Positions 8,374 through 16,985 of a stretch of 44,996 nt of DNA are shown here, in pieces (positions within the stretch are counted from its first letter, which is position 1; each line of letters opens with the position of its first letter). The position numbers and the translations under genes were made by a program. The notes under the pieces were generated by a model. The model worked only from the letters and a program-made list of their open reading frames with translations. It had not been told where the DNA came from and did not search any database. The stretch is from Acidobacteria bacterium 28-1. GTDB taxonomy: Bacteria > Acidobacteriota > Blastocatellia > Pyrinomonadales > Pyrinomonadaceae. The stretch spans positions 1 through 44,996 of the forward strand of contig MWYZ01000035.1 of assembly GCA_002050365.1 (NCBI GenBank). Direction: 5' to 3'.

Positions 8374-8503
8374 TTTTGGATTTTAGATTTTGGATTTTGG
8401 ATTCCCGCGTAAAATTAACCCCACATCAAAATTACGTTTCGCAAATAATTATGTTCCAGTTGAACAATAATCCAAAATCCAAAATCTAAAATCCAAAATC
8501 GGA
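8374..8503. repeat. Inverted pair of heptamer arrays (TTTTGGA/TTTTAGA type)
   Basis: Four 7-bp units at 8374-8401 (TTTTGGA, TTTTAGA, TTTTGGA, TTTTGGA) are matched in reverse complement by five units at 8469-8503. The arms could pair over about 28 bases. The stop codon of crtI (8486-8488) lies inside the right array, in the unit AATCTAA, so the last residues (SDFGF) are repeat-encoded. The left array abuts the mtgA start. Confidence 0.85.
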
Positions 8504-9961
8504 AATCATATTACCGACAATTTTTCCGGAACTTATTACGCCCGGCAAACCTGCGCCCGGATGCGTTCCTGCGCCAACAAAAAAAAGATTTTCAACGTCT
8601 TCGCTTTGGTTATGCGGACGCAAATAAGCCGATTGCATCAAAGTCGGTTCTACGCCGAACGCATTGCCGAGGTAACTATTTAAAGTATTTTGAAAATGAA
8701 GCGGGTCAATATAATGTTCCGTAACGATGTGTTTTCGCAAATCGGGCAAAAAACGCTTTTCAAGATATTGATAAATTTTTTGTTTATACGGCTCTGCTTC
8801 CTTCGTCCAATCAATATCTCCGCCGAGATGCGGCACAGGCGAGAGAACATACCACGCATCACAGCCTTCGGGCGCGAGCGATGGGTCGGTTGCCGTCGGG
8901 CGATGCAAATATAATGAAAAATCTTCGGCTAAAATCTTTTTATCGAAAATATCTTCCAATAAACCTTTGTAACGGCGGCTGATAATTATCTCGTGGTGTG
9001 CGAGGTTTTCATATTTTCGGTTTGTCCCGAAATAGATAACAAACAACGACATTGAATAAGTCATCTTCTTAATTTTCGCGTCGGTGTATTTTTTGCGAAA
9101 CCTTTTCGGAATTAAATTTAAGTATGTAAATGCGACATCTGCGTTTGAGACAATCGCATCGGCTTCTAAAACTTCGCCCGATTTCATTTTTACACCGTTA
9201 GCTTTGCCGGTATTTTCATTAATTAAAATTTCTTCGACTTCAGCTTCCAAGAAAACTTCGCCGCCGGTGTCGAGAAACAAATCGCCGAACGCTTTGACTA
9301 ACGCGCCCGTCCCGCCCATCGCAAACCACACGCCGAATTTTTGCTCCAATTTGTGAATCATCGCGTAAATCGAAGTCGCCGTGAACGGATTGCCGCCGAT
9401 CAAAAGCGGGTGAAAGCTGAATGCCTGCTGTAGTCTTTCATCTTTGAAATACCTCTGGGCAAATTTAACGACGCTTCTGTCCGAACGCAGTTTTATCATT
9501 TCGGGAACGACTTTAACCATATCCCAAACGCTGGTGAAAGGTTTGTCAATCAGTTCAAAACCGACGCGGTAGATCTCGCCTAAATCTTTTGAGAAACGCT
9601 CGTAGCCTTCAACATCATCAGGATTGAATTTGCGGATTTGATTTAAGAGATTTTCGCGGTCGTCGTTATAATTGAAAACTGTGCCGTCATCAAAACGGAT
9701 ATTATAAAATGGGTCAATCTTAACGAGCTTAACGTAATCGCTTGTTTTTTTGCCCGCAAGTTCAAAAATTTCTTCAATCAACCACGGGGCGGTAATAATT
9801 GTCGGACCGCCGTCGAATTTGAATCCGTCCTGCTCATAAACATAAGCGCGTCCGCCTAGTTTGTCGCGCTTTTCGAGGATTGTTACTTGATGACCTTGGG
9901 CTTGCAAACGACACGCCGCTGACAAACCGCCGAATCCGCTTCCGATGACAATAATTCTCAT
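8486..9961 (-). CDS. crtI: Phytoene desaturase-type carotenoid oxidoreductase (CrtI family)
   Basis: This FAD-dependent enzyme would desaturate phytoene or a related carotene at the membrane. It has the dinucleotide-binding loop GSGFGGLSAACRLQ (residues 7-20), LEKRDKLGGRAYVYEQDGF, FDGGPTII, and the C-terminal CrtI signature FVGAGTHPGAGLPGVISSG. At 491 residues it is normal length. No phytoene synthase, cyclase or other crt gene is in the window, so the exact carotenoid and the number of desaturation steps cannot be told, and CrtN- or CrtD-like activity remains possible. The C-terminal residues and stop codon come from a heptamer repeat. Upstream is a 300-bp gap to a divergent kinase gene, where both promoters should lie. 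Confidence 0.88.
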   Translation of the reverse strand: MRIIVIGSGFGGLSAACRLQAQGHQVTILEKRDKLGGRAYVYEQDGFKFDGGPTIITAPWLIEEIFELAGKKTSDYVKLVKIDPFYNIRFDDGTVFNYNDDRENLLNQIRKFNPDDVEGYERFSKDLGEIYRVGFELIDKPFTSVWDMVKVVPEMIKLRSDRSVVKFAQRYFKDERLQQAFSFHPLLIGGNPFTATSIYAMIHKLEQKFGVWFAMGGTGALVKAFGDLFLDTGGEVFLEAEVEEILINENTGKANGVKMKSGEVLEADAIVSNADVAFTYLNLIPKRFRKKYTDAKIKKMTYSMSLFVIYFGTNRKYENLAHHEIIISRRYKGLLEDIFDKKILAEDFSLYLHRPTATDPSLAPEGCDAWYVLSPVPHLGGDIDWTKEAEPYKQKIYQYLEKRFLPDLRKHIVTEHYIDPLHFQNTLNSYLGNAFGVEPTLMQSAYLRPHNQSEDVENLFFVGAGTHPGAGLPGVISSGKIVGNMISDFGF

Positions 9962-10261
9962 TCTTTTATGATATAAAATTTTAACTCTTAAAATTCAGAT
10001 TAAAGAATTAATCAGGGAATGTGCAAATGCGTTGCACGAGGGTTTATCTTACATTAAACTTCTAGATGTTTTTGCAACTGCAAAATTGATAATCTTGAAT
10101 AAAATCTAATCTGAGCTTTTGATTTTAACCTTGATTGCCAACCGCAATGCAATTAAAATCAAACAGAGGTAAAAATAGTCAGCTGTCGTGCGAAGATTTA
10201 GAATCCGGCTGATAGCTTTATAATCCGCTAAAACTTTCAAAAGAAGCGTCCTAACATTAAG
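9962..10261. other. Divergent intergenic region between crtI and a Ser/Thr kinase gene
   Basis: The region is AT-rich and holds no coding frame of its own. GTGCAAATGCGTTGCAC (around 10021-10037) is an inverted repeat with 6-bp arms and could be an operator or a small hairpin. Both flanking genes point outward, so promoters for each are expected. I could not pick a -35/-10 pair with confidence. Confidence 0.4.
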
Positions 10262-12622
10262 ATGAAAGAATGCCAACTTTGTAAAAATTGCTATACCGAT
10301 GATGTTAATACTTGTCCGAAGGACGGAATGCCGACGTATCATTCGATTAGCGGCGAGCCGGTTTTGGAAGGCAAATACCATCTCGAATGTCGGCTCGGAC
10401 AAGGGGGAATGGGCGTGGTTTATAAATCGCGCCACGCTTATTTGAAGACTTCGCACGCGATAAAAGTTATTCTTCCCGACCTTGTCGGCAACGACCCGCA
10501 GCTGGTTACGCGCTTTCGGCAGGAAGCACTCGCGGCGGCGGCGATTCGCCATCAGAACGTCGTCGGCGTGTCCGATTACGGCGTGTCGCAAGGCACGATG
10601 CCGTTTCTCGTGATGGAATTTGTCGAGGGCGAATCGCTTCACGATTTGCTTGACCGTGAAAAGAAACTATCGCCCGAAAAAGCTTTCGATTTGATGTCGG
10701 CAATTTGCGCCGGAGTCGGTGCGGCGCATAATCAGGGCATCGTTCACCGCGATTTGAAACCGCTTAATATAATGATTTGCAAAGACAAATCAAATATGTC
10801 GGAGGCGGTCAAAATTCTCGATTTCGGTTTGGCGAAAATAAAATCGGGCGAACTTCTCGGGTCGTTTATTCAAGCGCAAACCACTGGACTGATGGGTTCG
10901 CCGTATTATATGGCTCCCGAACAATGGGCGGACGAAGAGCCGGACGCTAAGTCAGACGTTTATTCACTCGGCGTAATGCTTTATCAAATGATTGCGGGCG
11001 ATGTTCCTTTCAAAGGTTCTTCAATTCCCGCAATTATGAAAAAACATCTGTCGGATGAAGTGCCGCCGTTAAATACATTTGACGTTTCCGTTTCGCCGCA
11101 AATCGAACTCGCCATTCGTCATACGCTCGCCAAGGAACCAGGCAAGCGCACCGCTACGGTTGAGCAAATAGTCGAAGAACTACGAACCGCACTCGGCATA
11201 ACTTCACAAATTCCCGGAACAGTTGGCTCAATTACGAATCGCTCGCTGCCTGTCTCTACCTTGAGCATTTTGACCAATCCGCCGCAAGCAAAGATTTTCG
11301 TCGATAACGTCGCCGTCGGACAAAGCCAAACGAACGGCTGGCTTCTGCTCGAAGGTCTCCAGAGTGGCAACCATCAACTCCGAGTCAGCAGTGAAGGATT
11401 CCAAGATTGGGAAAGCAACATGATATTTGACGGCAAGCCGAAACAAGTCGTCGCGGAACTTAAAGCCGAATTCAAACCGGATACTGGCGCAATTCCCAAA
11501 CCTTCTTTTCAGACTGTCCCAGGCATTCTCCCGCCGGTAAAGCAAGCTACGCCAAAACAAACTACGCCACCGCAGAGTTTTTCCGCCACGCAAGGTTCGC
11601 AGACGGCAAATAATCAAACGGCGAAGCAAACTGTTCAAGCATCACAGCAAAGCCGATTCGTCGAATCATCGCTGCTACAAAGCGTGCCAGTCAAATCGCA
11701 ATCGAAAAAAACGTCGTTCTTTTCACCTTTGATTTTAACGATAATTGGAATCTGCAGCCTGTTGTTACTTGCTATTATCGGAACCGGCAGCGCATTTATG
11801 TTAGGAATAATCGGGCGCCCAAGCGGCAATACAAACGTCGCCAACAAGGATATTGTAACTGTGCCGAACAGCACCAGCAGTGGGCAAAATAATGCATCTA
11901 ATGTGCAAACCGCATCGCCTAACAAAAGCGAAATGGTTAAAATTCAAGGCGGTAAATTTACGATGGGACGCAACGACGGTGGCACACTCGAACGACCTGA
12001 ACACCAAGTTGAAGTAAAAAGTTTTTGGATGGACAAAACCGAAGTAACCACCGCTGAGTATTACGATTTCGTAAAAGAATCAGGTTATATGTCAACGCCG
12101 GCTAATTGGGAAGGTGGAAAACCGCTCGCGCGCGATGAAAAACTGCCGGTTCGGTTTGTCAATATTGATGACATCAAAGCATTTGTTGAGTGGCGTTCGG
12201 CACGCGATAAAGTTGCTTATCGGCTTCCAACCGAAGAAGAATGGGAATATGCCGCCAGAAATGGAAACGCTAATAATCTTTACCCGTGGGGCGACAGCTT
12301 CAAGGAAGGGTGCGCCGTAGTTGACCGAACGGATACTGCGCCGGAGCCTGTCGGTTCAAAATCTTGCGGAGCAAATAAGTGGGGCGTTCTGGATTTAATC
12401 GGAAATGTCTATGAGTGGACAAACTCGAAAGCAACGCTTTATCCGGGAAGCGTTGCCGCCGAGTTGAAAGAACCACTTAAAGATAATATCTATATATTTC
12501 GCGGCGGGTCGGCTTTTAATAAATCAACAGGCGATAAGGCGATAACTTCAACTTACCGAGGCACTATTAATATGACTAAAAGGGATGCCCAATTAGGCTT
12601 TCGGCTTGTCCGTTCAGAATAA
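10262..12622 (+). CDS. Ser/Thr protein kinase with zinc ribbon, PEGA and FGE-sulfatase-like domains
   Basis: This is a Hanks-type kinase on the inner membrane with an extracytoplasmic C-terminal domain. Order: a zinc-ribbon-like segment (Cys4, Cys7, Cys10, Cys18); a kinase domain (about 37-315) with GQGGMGVVYK, catalytic Asp164 in HRDLKPLN, DFG starting at Asp187 and MAPEQW; a PEGA domain (about 335-405); a Gln/Pro/Thr linker; one membrane span (about 490-518); and a formylglycine-generating-enzyme/SUMF-like domain (about 555-785) with GGKFTMGR, RLPTEEEWEYAAR, YPWGD, LIGNVYEWT and FRGGSAF. In such fusions the last domain usually serves as a binding or sensing module. I do not see the copper-binding cysteine pair of true FGE enzymes, so I infer a non-catalytic role. 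The substrate is unknown. Confidence 0.93.
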   Translation: MKECQLCKNCYTDDVNTCPKDGMPTYHSISGEPVLEGKYHLECRLGQGGMGVVYKSRHAYLKTSHAIKVILPDLVGNDPQLVTRFRQEALAAAAIRHQNVVGVSDYGVSQGTMPFLVMEFVEGESLHDLLDREKKLSPEKAFDLMSAICAGVGAAHNQGIVHRDLKPLNIMICKDKSNMSEAVKILDFGLAKIKSGELLGSFIQAQTTGLMGSPYYMAPEQWADEEPDAKSDVYSLGVMLYQMIAGDVPFKGSSIPAIMKKHLSDEVPPLNTFDVSVSPQIELAIRHTLAKEPGKRTATVEQIVEELRTALGITSQIPGTVGSITNRSLPVSTLSILTNPPQAKIFVDNVAVGQSQTNGWLLLEGLQSGNHQLRVSSEGFQDWESNMIFDGKPKQVVAELKAEFKPDTGAIPKPSFQTVPGILPPVKQATPKQTTPPQSFSATQGSQTANNQTAKQTVQASQQSRFVESSLLQSVPVKSQSKKTSFFSPLILTIIGICSLLLLAIIGTGSAFMLGIIGRPSGNTNVANKDIVTVPNSTSSGQNNASNVQTASPNKSEMVKIQGGKFTMGRNDGGTLERPEHQVEVKSFWMDKTEVTTAEYYDFVKESGYMSTPANWEGGKPLARDEKLPVRFVNIDDIKAFVEWRSARDKVAYRLPTEEEWEYAARNGNANNLYPWGDSFKEGCAVVDRTDTAPEPVGSKSCGANKWGVLDLIGNVYEWTNSKATLYPGSVAAELKEPLKDNIYIFRGGSAFNKSTGDKAITSTYRGTINMTKRDAQLGFRLVRSE

Positions 12623-12743
12623 AGCTCTTTGATAAATGTTTTAAGTCTCGCCTTTAGGTGGTTGTTAAGAAAAAATCTTGTGATAAAGCAAGAAATCAAA
12701 ACACTTTCATAATTCAATCAGTGTTAACGATGGAGGTTTTACG

Positions 12744-12866
12744 CTGAGAAATTCAGATTTAAAAATCGCGGATGAACAAGATTTTAAATCAGATAGTTTT
12801 AATGCTAATGTTTTTATATTGGTGCTGGCAACTTTGATTGTAATGCGCCTGCAAGATATCGGTTAA
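12744..12866 (+). CDS. Possible 40-residue membrane peptide with CTG start
   Basis: GGAGG at 12732-12736 is followed after seven bases by CTG and an open frame of 40 codons that ends 17 bp before the thioredoxin-like gene. The peptide would start LRNSDLKIADEQDF and contains a hydrophobic stretch (NVFILVLATLIVMRL) suited to one membrane span. CTG is a very rare initiator, and no ATG, GTG or TTG precedes the hydrophilic part. The case rests on the ribosome-site spacing and the hydrophobic segment. It could equally be a remnant. Confidence 0.22.
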   Translation: MRNSDLKIADEQDFKSDSFNANVFILVLATLIVMRLQDIG

Positions 12867-12883
12867 AAGATTTTGAGGTTTTA

Positions 12884-13489
12884 ATGAAAAATTTGTTTAC
12901 AAATATAATTTTATTCGTCGGGTTAAGCATTGTATTTTCGGGTCTTACGGCTTGCTCAAATACGGTTAGCACACAGAAAGGTCCGGTTAGTGAAACTGCG
13001 CCTTCTGTTCAAAACAGCAATGCAGCTGAAACAAAAAATGATTTTCCGCCTGTGCCGACAGCCATTGCGCAATCTGAAATTAAAGATTTGGAAGGCAACA
13101 CCTTCAAAATAGAAGACAAAAAAGGCAAAGTTGTTTTAATCAATTTATGGGCGACGTGGTGCGGTCCGTGCCGCGCCGAAATGCCGGAATTCGTGGCGTT
13201 GCAGGAAAAATATCGAGATAAAGGTTTTGAAATCGTTGGTTTGGACACCGACAATGAAAGCGTTGAAGAAATTAAAGCATTTGCCGAAAAAATGAAATTG
13301 AATTACCAACTCGGTTATGCCGACGGTAAAATTCTCAGCGAATTTATCAAGATAACCCGATTGTCAGGCATTCCTCAAACGATGATTGTGAACCGCGAAG
13401 GTAAAATGGTTCTTGTCATCGGCGGCGGCGGAATTCGCGCCGTCAATAATATAAAAGAAATGGTTGAAAAAACCGTTAACGAGGGATAA
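12884..13489 (+). CDS. TlpA/ResA-like thioredoxin-fold lipoprotein
   Basis: A lipoprotein signal peptide ends in the lipobox LTAC with Cys24, giving a membrane-anchored periplasmic protein. After a low-complexity linker comes a thioredoxin domain (about 62-200) with the redox motif WATWCGPC (Cys93, Cys96) and the cis-proline loop SGIPQT. AhpC/TSA-TlpA family members reduce disulfides in cytochrome c maturation or oxidative-stress settings, but no ccm or res gene is nearby to say which. The frame starts at an ATG preceded by GAGG at 12874-12877. The stop codon (13487-13489) falls inside a heptamer array. It converges on the rqcH gene, with both stop codons repeat-encoded. Confidence 0.92.
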   Translation: MKNLFTNIILFVGLSIVFSGLTACSNTVSTQKGPVSETAPSVQNSNAAETKNDFPPVPTAIAQSEIKDLEGNTFKIEDKKGKVVLINLWATWCGPCRAEMPEFVALQEKYRDKGFEIVGLDTDNESVEEIKAFAEKMKLNYQLGYADGKILSEFIKITRLSGIPQTMIVNREGKMVLVIGGGGIRAVNNIKEMVEKTVNEG

Positions 13490-13556
13490 TTGATAGTTGA
13501 TAATTGATAGTAAAAATTTAAAGTAGGTATCAACTTTCAGTTATCAATTATCAATC
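13486..13556. repeat. Inverted heptamer arrays between convergent genes
   Basis: ATAATTG, ATAGTTG and ATAATTG (13486-13506) face two TTATCAA units (13541-13554) in the opposite sense. The left array contains the stop codon of the TlpA-like gene and the right array contains the stop codon of rqcH. The arms can pair and could act as a bidirectional terminator-like hairpin. Confidence 0.8.
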
Positions 13557-14986
13557 ATTTTCGGTTCGACCAGAATCGTCTTAAAACTCGCAAGACTAAC
13601 CAATCCCGCGCTCGCGCCTTTCGGTTTATTAACAAATTTTTTCGGCGTGTAATGCACGGCAACTTTCGGTTGCTGTTTAGCGTGGCTGAAAAACGCGGCA
13701 ATCTGCGCGGCTTCGACCAAAGTTTTTGGCGGAATCTCTTTTCGATTCGGATTTTTGACGACGACGTGAGAACCTGGATAATCCGCCGCGTGAAACCATA
13801 AGTCCGAAGCCTTGGCAATCCGAAACGTCAGATAATCATTATCCTTCGCGCCTTTGCCGACCAAAATTTCAAAGCCTTCGGAAGAGAAATACTGCCGTGC
13901 ACCCTTAAAATTCTCAATTTGCTTCTCTCTTGATTTGGTTAATATTTTTTCAGGCTTTTCGCCGGTAAACTCCGGTAAAAAACTCTCATCCTTTTTGGCA
14001 ATTGCTTCTTCAAGATTTTCTCTCTGAATCTTTAAATCTGAAATTTGAGCGTGCAAATCAATTAATCTTTTAGAAAGTTCCGTCTGTGCGTTCCGCGCTT
14101 TAGTGTAGCGTTTGAAAAACTTTTCGGCAGCTTCAGTAAGCGATGTGTTTTCGTCAACTTCAATCTCAATGATCGGGATGTTTTCATCGAAGAAATCAGT
14201 CAAAAAAACTTTATTGCCTTCACGTTTCGCCGTCGCCAAATTTGCCAGAATCAAATCGCCGAAGCGTTTCCACGTTTCAGCGTCGCCGTGATTTTCGAGG
14301 TCTTGGTTTAGTTTCCTAACTAATTTTTCGCGTTTTGAAATCTCCTGTTTTAATTTACTCTGCGCTTGGCTTGCTTTTGCCTGAAAAACCTTTTCCGCCT
14401 CTTGATTTTGATAATAAAAGTCTAACGCTTCGGATAAATCCGTATGTTCTGCTTGCGATAAAATTTCTGCATTGTTTGGTCGCGGCATTCTCGCGTTGGC
14501 TCTTTTCGGCACAGCATATTTGGAAGCGATTTCTTGTCCCGCACCGAAAGACTCGCGGCAAGCCTCGAGAATGAAATCATTTGTGTCTAATAAAAAAAGG
14601 TTCGCTGAGCGACCGGTAAGTTGAACGACCAAAGTATAATTTTCCGCTGCTCCGAAATCGTTTCTGGCTGAAAATGTAAGACGCAAAATCCGTTCGTTTT
14701 CCAACTTTTCAAATTGTTCTAAAACGGCATTTGCTAAACGCTTTCGCAAAAACATTACGAAAGAGGTTGAATTCTTTGATTGTTTTTCTAAATCACGAAT
14801 ACGACGTTTAATTATATAAATTCTTGGCGCGGATGGCTCAACGCTGACGAAAAAATATTTTGAATCGGTCAAGCGGAAATCAATCGCCAATTGAAAACGC
14901 GAAAGTGTAAAAATTTTGCCGAACTTTTGTCCAATTAATACGGACGCGAGTTCGGCACGGATTTTTTCAATTGTATTTTCGTTCAC
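13544..14986 (-). CDS. rqcH: NFACT-family ribosome quality-control protein RqcH
   Basis: RqcH binds split 50S subunits carrying stalled nascent chains and adds alanine tails that mark them for degradation. The NFACT-N domain is at the N-terminus (LTGRSANLFLLD), a charged coiled coil lies in the middle (about 200-340), and the NFACT-R domain is C-terminal (SSEGFEILVGKG, LWFHAADYPGSHVVV). The length, about 480, is shorter than the usual 550-570, mainly in the middle region. I chose the GTG at 14986, because the TTG seven codons upstream lies in a heptamer array. The Asp-Arg pair needed for tRNA recruitment reads Glu-Arg here (about Glu98-Arg99 in NERILRL). The last residues (MIDN) and stop are repeat-encoded. 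Confidence 0.9.
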   Translation of the reverse strand: MNENTIEKIRAELASVLIGQKFGKIFTLSRFQLAIDFRLTDSKYFFVSVEPSAPRIYIIKRRIRDLEKQSKNSTSFVMFLRKRLANAVLEQFEKLENERILRLTFSARNDFGAAENYTLVVQLTGRSANLFLLDTNDFILEACRESFGAGQEIASKYAVPKRANARMPRPNNAEILSQAEHTDLSEALDFYYQNQEAEKVFQAKASQAQSKLKQEISKREKLVRKLNQDLENHGDAETWKRFGDLILANLATAKREGNKVFLTDFFDENIPIIEIEVDENTSLTEAAEKFFKRYTKARNAQTELSKRLIDLHAQISDLKIQRENLEEAIAKKDESFLPEFTGEKPEKILTKSREKQIENFKGARQYFSSEGFEILVGKGAKDNDYLTFRIAKASDLWFHAADYPGSHVVVKNPNRKEIPPKTLVEAAQIAAFFSHAKQQPKVAVHYTPKKFVNKPKGASAGLVSLASFKTILVEPKMIDN

Positions 14987-14994
14987 AATAAAAA

Positions 14995-15057
14995 GTTCAA
15001 GGTTCAAAATTCAAAGTTTTAAATTACGACTTTGAACTTTGAACTCTGAACTTTGAA
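14995..15057. repeat. Inverted heptamer arrays (GTTCAAA / CTTTGAA)
   Basis: Three units (GTTCAAG, GTTCAAA, ATTCAAA; 14995-15015) are followed by four opposite-sense units (CTTTGAA, CTTTGAA, CTCTGAA, CTTTGAA; 15030-15057). The array ends exactly at the stop codon of the zinc-ribbon/RDD gene (15058-15060) and covers the possible TTG start of rqcH. The arms are complementary and could form a hairpin in the short gap between the two genes. Confidence 0.85.
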
Positions 15058-16359
15058 CTATTCTTTAATAATAATCGTTCCCGAAACCAAATCGTGGACG
15101 GCACGCCGGTCTTCATTAAACGGCAAAGTTAAAAATCCGATTCCGCCCAGCGCCAGCGACAAAAGATAAACGGAGGAACTAACCGCCGCCTGATGAAACG
15201 TCGGATAATCTTCGCCTTCCAAATCCACAATTTCCAATGAAAAAAGGCGCATTCCGAAGGTTTTGCCATAAAGCCCGATGGTTGTCGTCAAATAAATAAA
15301 CATTACAATCGCACAGGTAACAACGAATGCGAAAAGTCCCGCCGTCGAAACCCAATCTCCACCCAAAAGCATAAACGGTGAAAGCAACAACAAACTTGAA
15401 AACGACCCAATAATCAAATCAAAAAGTCCGGCGTTGAAGCGCATCGCAAAGGTCGGACAGTCATCATATTCTTCAATTTCGATTTCTACCGTTTCGGCAA
15501 TTTCCTCGGATTTTAGAAGTTTAATCTCTGATTTCGGGGCTTCTTCGATTTTTGCTTCAACCTTTTCAGAAACAATAGTGCGCGTCTCAAAACTCGTCGA
15601 AATTTGGGCGGGTTTTGGAAACGGCGGCAGTTTGTTTGTGTCGAGTTTTTCTTTATCAGTTTTGAGCGAAGAAGCAAGTTTTGGCTTCGCAAAAGAGTTA
15701 ATTGAAGGATTTACTTCGGCGGGTTTGACGGTTGCATCGTCTGTTTTCCCCGCGATATAAAAAGGATAGTTTTTACTTGCTTTCGGCGCGGAAACACTCG
15801 GCACAGGCTGCGATTGTTCTTCTTCGACGAGGAATTTTTGCCGCGAATCTTTGATGCGCTGCAAGGCTCTGGCGACATCGGGATTGTCGTGAAGAATCTG
15901 TTTCGGTTTTTCAACCGTTTCTGTTTTGAGTGCATTTGCGCCGCTGGTTACAAGCCTTGCGCGGGGCGCAGCGGATAAATTTTCACCGTCATCAATTTGC
16001 GGTTTATCCAGTTCTTGACGCTGGCGAACGGCGTTTTGAAGCTGTAAACGCCATTCTGGAACGGCAGTGTTTTTACTGTGAAATTCTATTAAAGTCGGAT
16101 TAGTCGGCTTGGCAGATAAATCCGAAGTTGTCGGTTTCGGAACTGTGACGACAGGTTTTGGGGGAGCGATATTTTTGACAGGTTCTGGCGTTTTGTTTGA
16201 CATCGTATTAATTTTTATCTCAAAATTGAGCGATTTTTTTGCAGCAACGGAAATTTTTCCGACGAGTTCCTCGCGCACCGAATCGTTTATCATTGCTCCA
16301 CAACTCGGGCAAATTGATAAAGTGACGGCGTTGTTTCGTTTGCAAACTGGACAGTTCAT
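15058..16359 (-). CDS. Zinc-ribbon protein with C-terminal RDD membrane domain
   Basis: An N-terminal zinc ribbon has CxxC pairs (CPVC and CPSC, residues 3-21). Next is a long Pro/Lys/Ser-rich, probably disordered segment (about 50-300), then an RDD domain (about 310-432) with FAMRFNAGLFDLIIG, hydrophobic spans and the closing Arg-Asp pattern NEDRRAVHDLVSGTIII. RDD proteins are small multi-span membrane proteins. Some transport osmolytes or ions, but most have no known role. It lies ahead of rqcH on the same strand with a short repeat-filled gap and could be co-transcribed. A candidate promoter lies upstream at 16440-16469. Confidence 0.85.
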   Translation of the reverse strand: MNCPVCKRNNAVTLSICPSCGAMINDSVREELVGKISVAAKKSLNFEIKINTMSNKTPEPVKNIAPPKPVVTVPKPTTSDLSAKPTNPTLIEFHSKNTAVPEWRLQLQNAVRQRQELDKPQIDDGENLSAAPRARLVTSGANALKTETVEKPKQILHDNPDVARALQRIKDSRQKFLVEEEQSQPVPSVSAPKASKNYPFYIAGKTDDATVKPAEVNPSINSFAKPKLASSLKTDKEKLDTNKLPPFPKPAQISTSFETRTIVSEKVEAKIEEAPKSEIKLLKSEEIAETVEIEIEEYDDCPTFAMRFNAGLFDLIIGSFSSLLLLSPFMLLGGDWVSTAGLFAFVVTCAIVMFIYLTTTIGLYGKTFGMRLFSLEIVDLEGEDYPTFHQAAVSSSVYLLSLALGGIGFLTLPFNEDRRAVHDLVSGTIIIKE

Positions 16360-16439
16360 AAAAATTGAAAAGATTTAAGAATTCAGAAAAGAATTTCTGC
16401 AGAACTTGGGAAATTAATCGAAATAAAAAAACTGTGGCG

Positions 16440-16469
16440 ATGTTATCAGAATTTACTTTAACTCGTCAA
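16440..16469 (-). promoter_or_regulatory. Candidate sigma-70 promoter for the zinc-ribbon/RDD gene
   Basis: On the minus strand TTGACG (16464-16469) and TAACAT (16440-16445) are separated by 18 bases. The -35 matches consensus at five of six positions and the -10 at four. Transcription would start about 75 bases before the gene. Confidence 0.4.
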
Positions 16470-16581
16470 TAGTAAAGTTAGAGAAATAAAGGAATTTTAG
16501 ACTTTAAATTCTGGGTTCTGGGTAATATTTGTAATTTTCATTTATGTATAATTTGTGAAGAAATGCTAAACCAAGTCGAAA

Positions 16582-16609
16582 AATCCAAAATCTAAAATCC
16601 AAAATCAAA
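16582..16609. repeat. Heptamer array (AATCCAA/AATCTAA type) at the end of the DUF2203 gene
   Basis: Four 7-bp units (AATCCAA, AATCTAA, AATCCAA, AATCAAA) belong to the same sequence type as the crtI array. The stop codon of the minus-strand DUF2203 gene (16605-16607) lies in the last unit. Confidence 0.85.
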
Positions 16610-16985
16610 TTGGTTGTCTGCCCTCAAATCCTGCTTCAACTTCGTGCCACCACTCAATTTGTTCATCTTCGCCGAGTTGCCAACAAAGAAGAACAATCCG
16701 ATTGTCTCTTAGACAGGGAAAATCAATCAAGCCGCGCGAATAATCCTTGAGCTGGATGCCGAGTTCGTGAAGTTCAGTGGTTATTTTGCCGATTTCATAA
16801 AGCGATTTAACATAGTGTGTGCCGCTTTCCATCCCGCCGCCGCCCGAATCAGTCGCCGCTTTTGCCGCAGATTTTGCAGATTCACGCAAACGTGTCGTTC
16901 TCGCATATTGCGATTTGATTTTTTCGAGTTTTGGACGAATTACGAGTAATAAATCGTTCGCTTCCTGGACGGTAAAAAGTTTCAT
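16605..16985 (-). CDS. DUF2203 family protein
   Basis: A 126-residue protein starting MKLFTVQEANDLL, with the family patterns ELHELGIQLKDYSRGLIDFPC and VLLCWQLGEDEQIEWWHEVEAGFEGR. These match the DUF2203 family of small cytoplasmic proteins with no assigned reaction. The middle carries a short Gly-rich stretch (DSGGGGMESG) before the conserved half. The start overlaps the end of the NYN-domain gene by four bases (ATGA), so the two are translationally coupled and probably act together. The stop codon lies in a heptamer repeat. Confidence 0.88.
   Translation of the reverse strand: MKLFTVQEANDLLLVIRPKLEKIKSQYARTTRLRESAKSAAKAATDSGGGGMESGTHYVKSLYEIGKITTELHELGIQLKDYSRGLIDFPCLRDNRIVLLCWQLGEDEQIEWWHEVEAGFEGRQPI

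Noticed and set aside
10106..10642. Minus-strand frame of 178 codons
   Set aside because: It overlaps the start of the well-supported Ser/Thr kinase and has no family-like motif.
16547..16552. Perfect TATAAT on the plus strand
   Set aside because: No spaced -35 and no downstream plus-strand gene; only a ten-codon frame follows.
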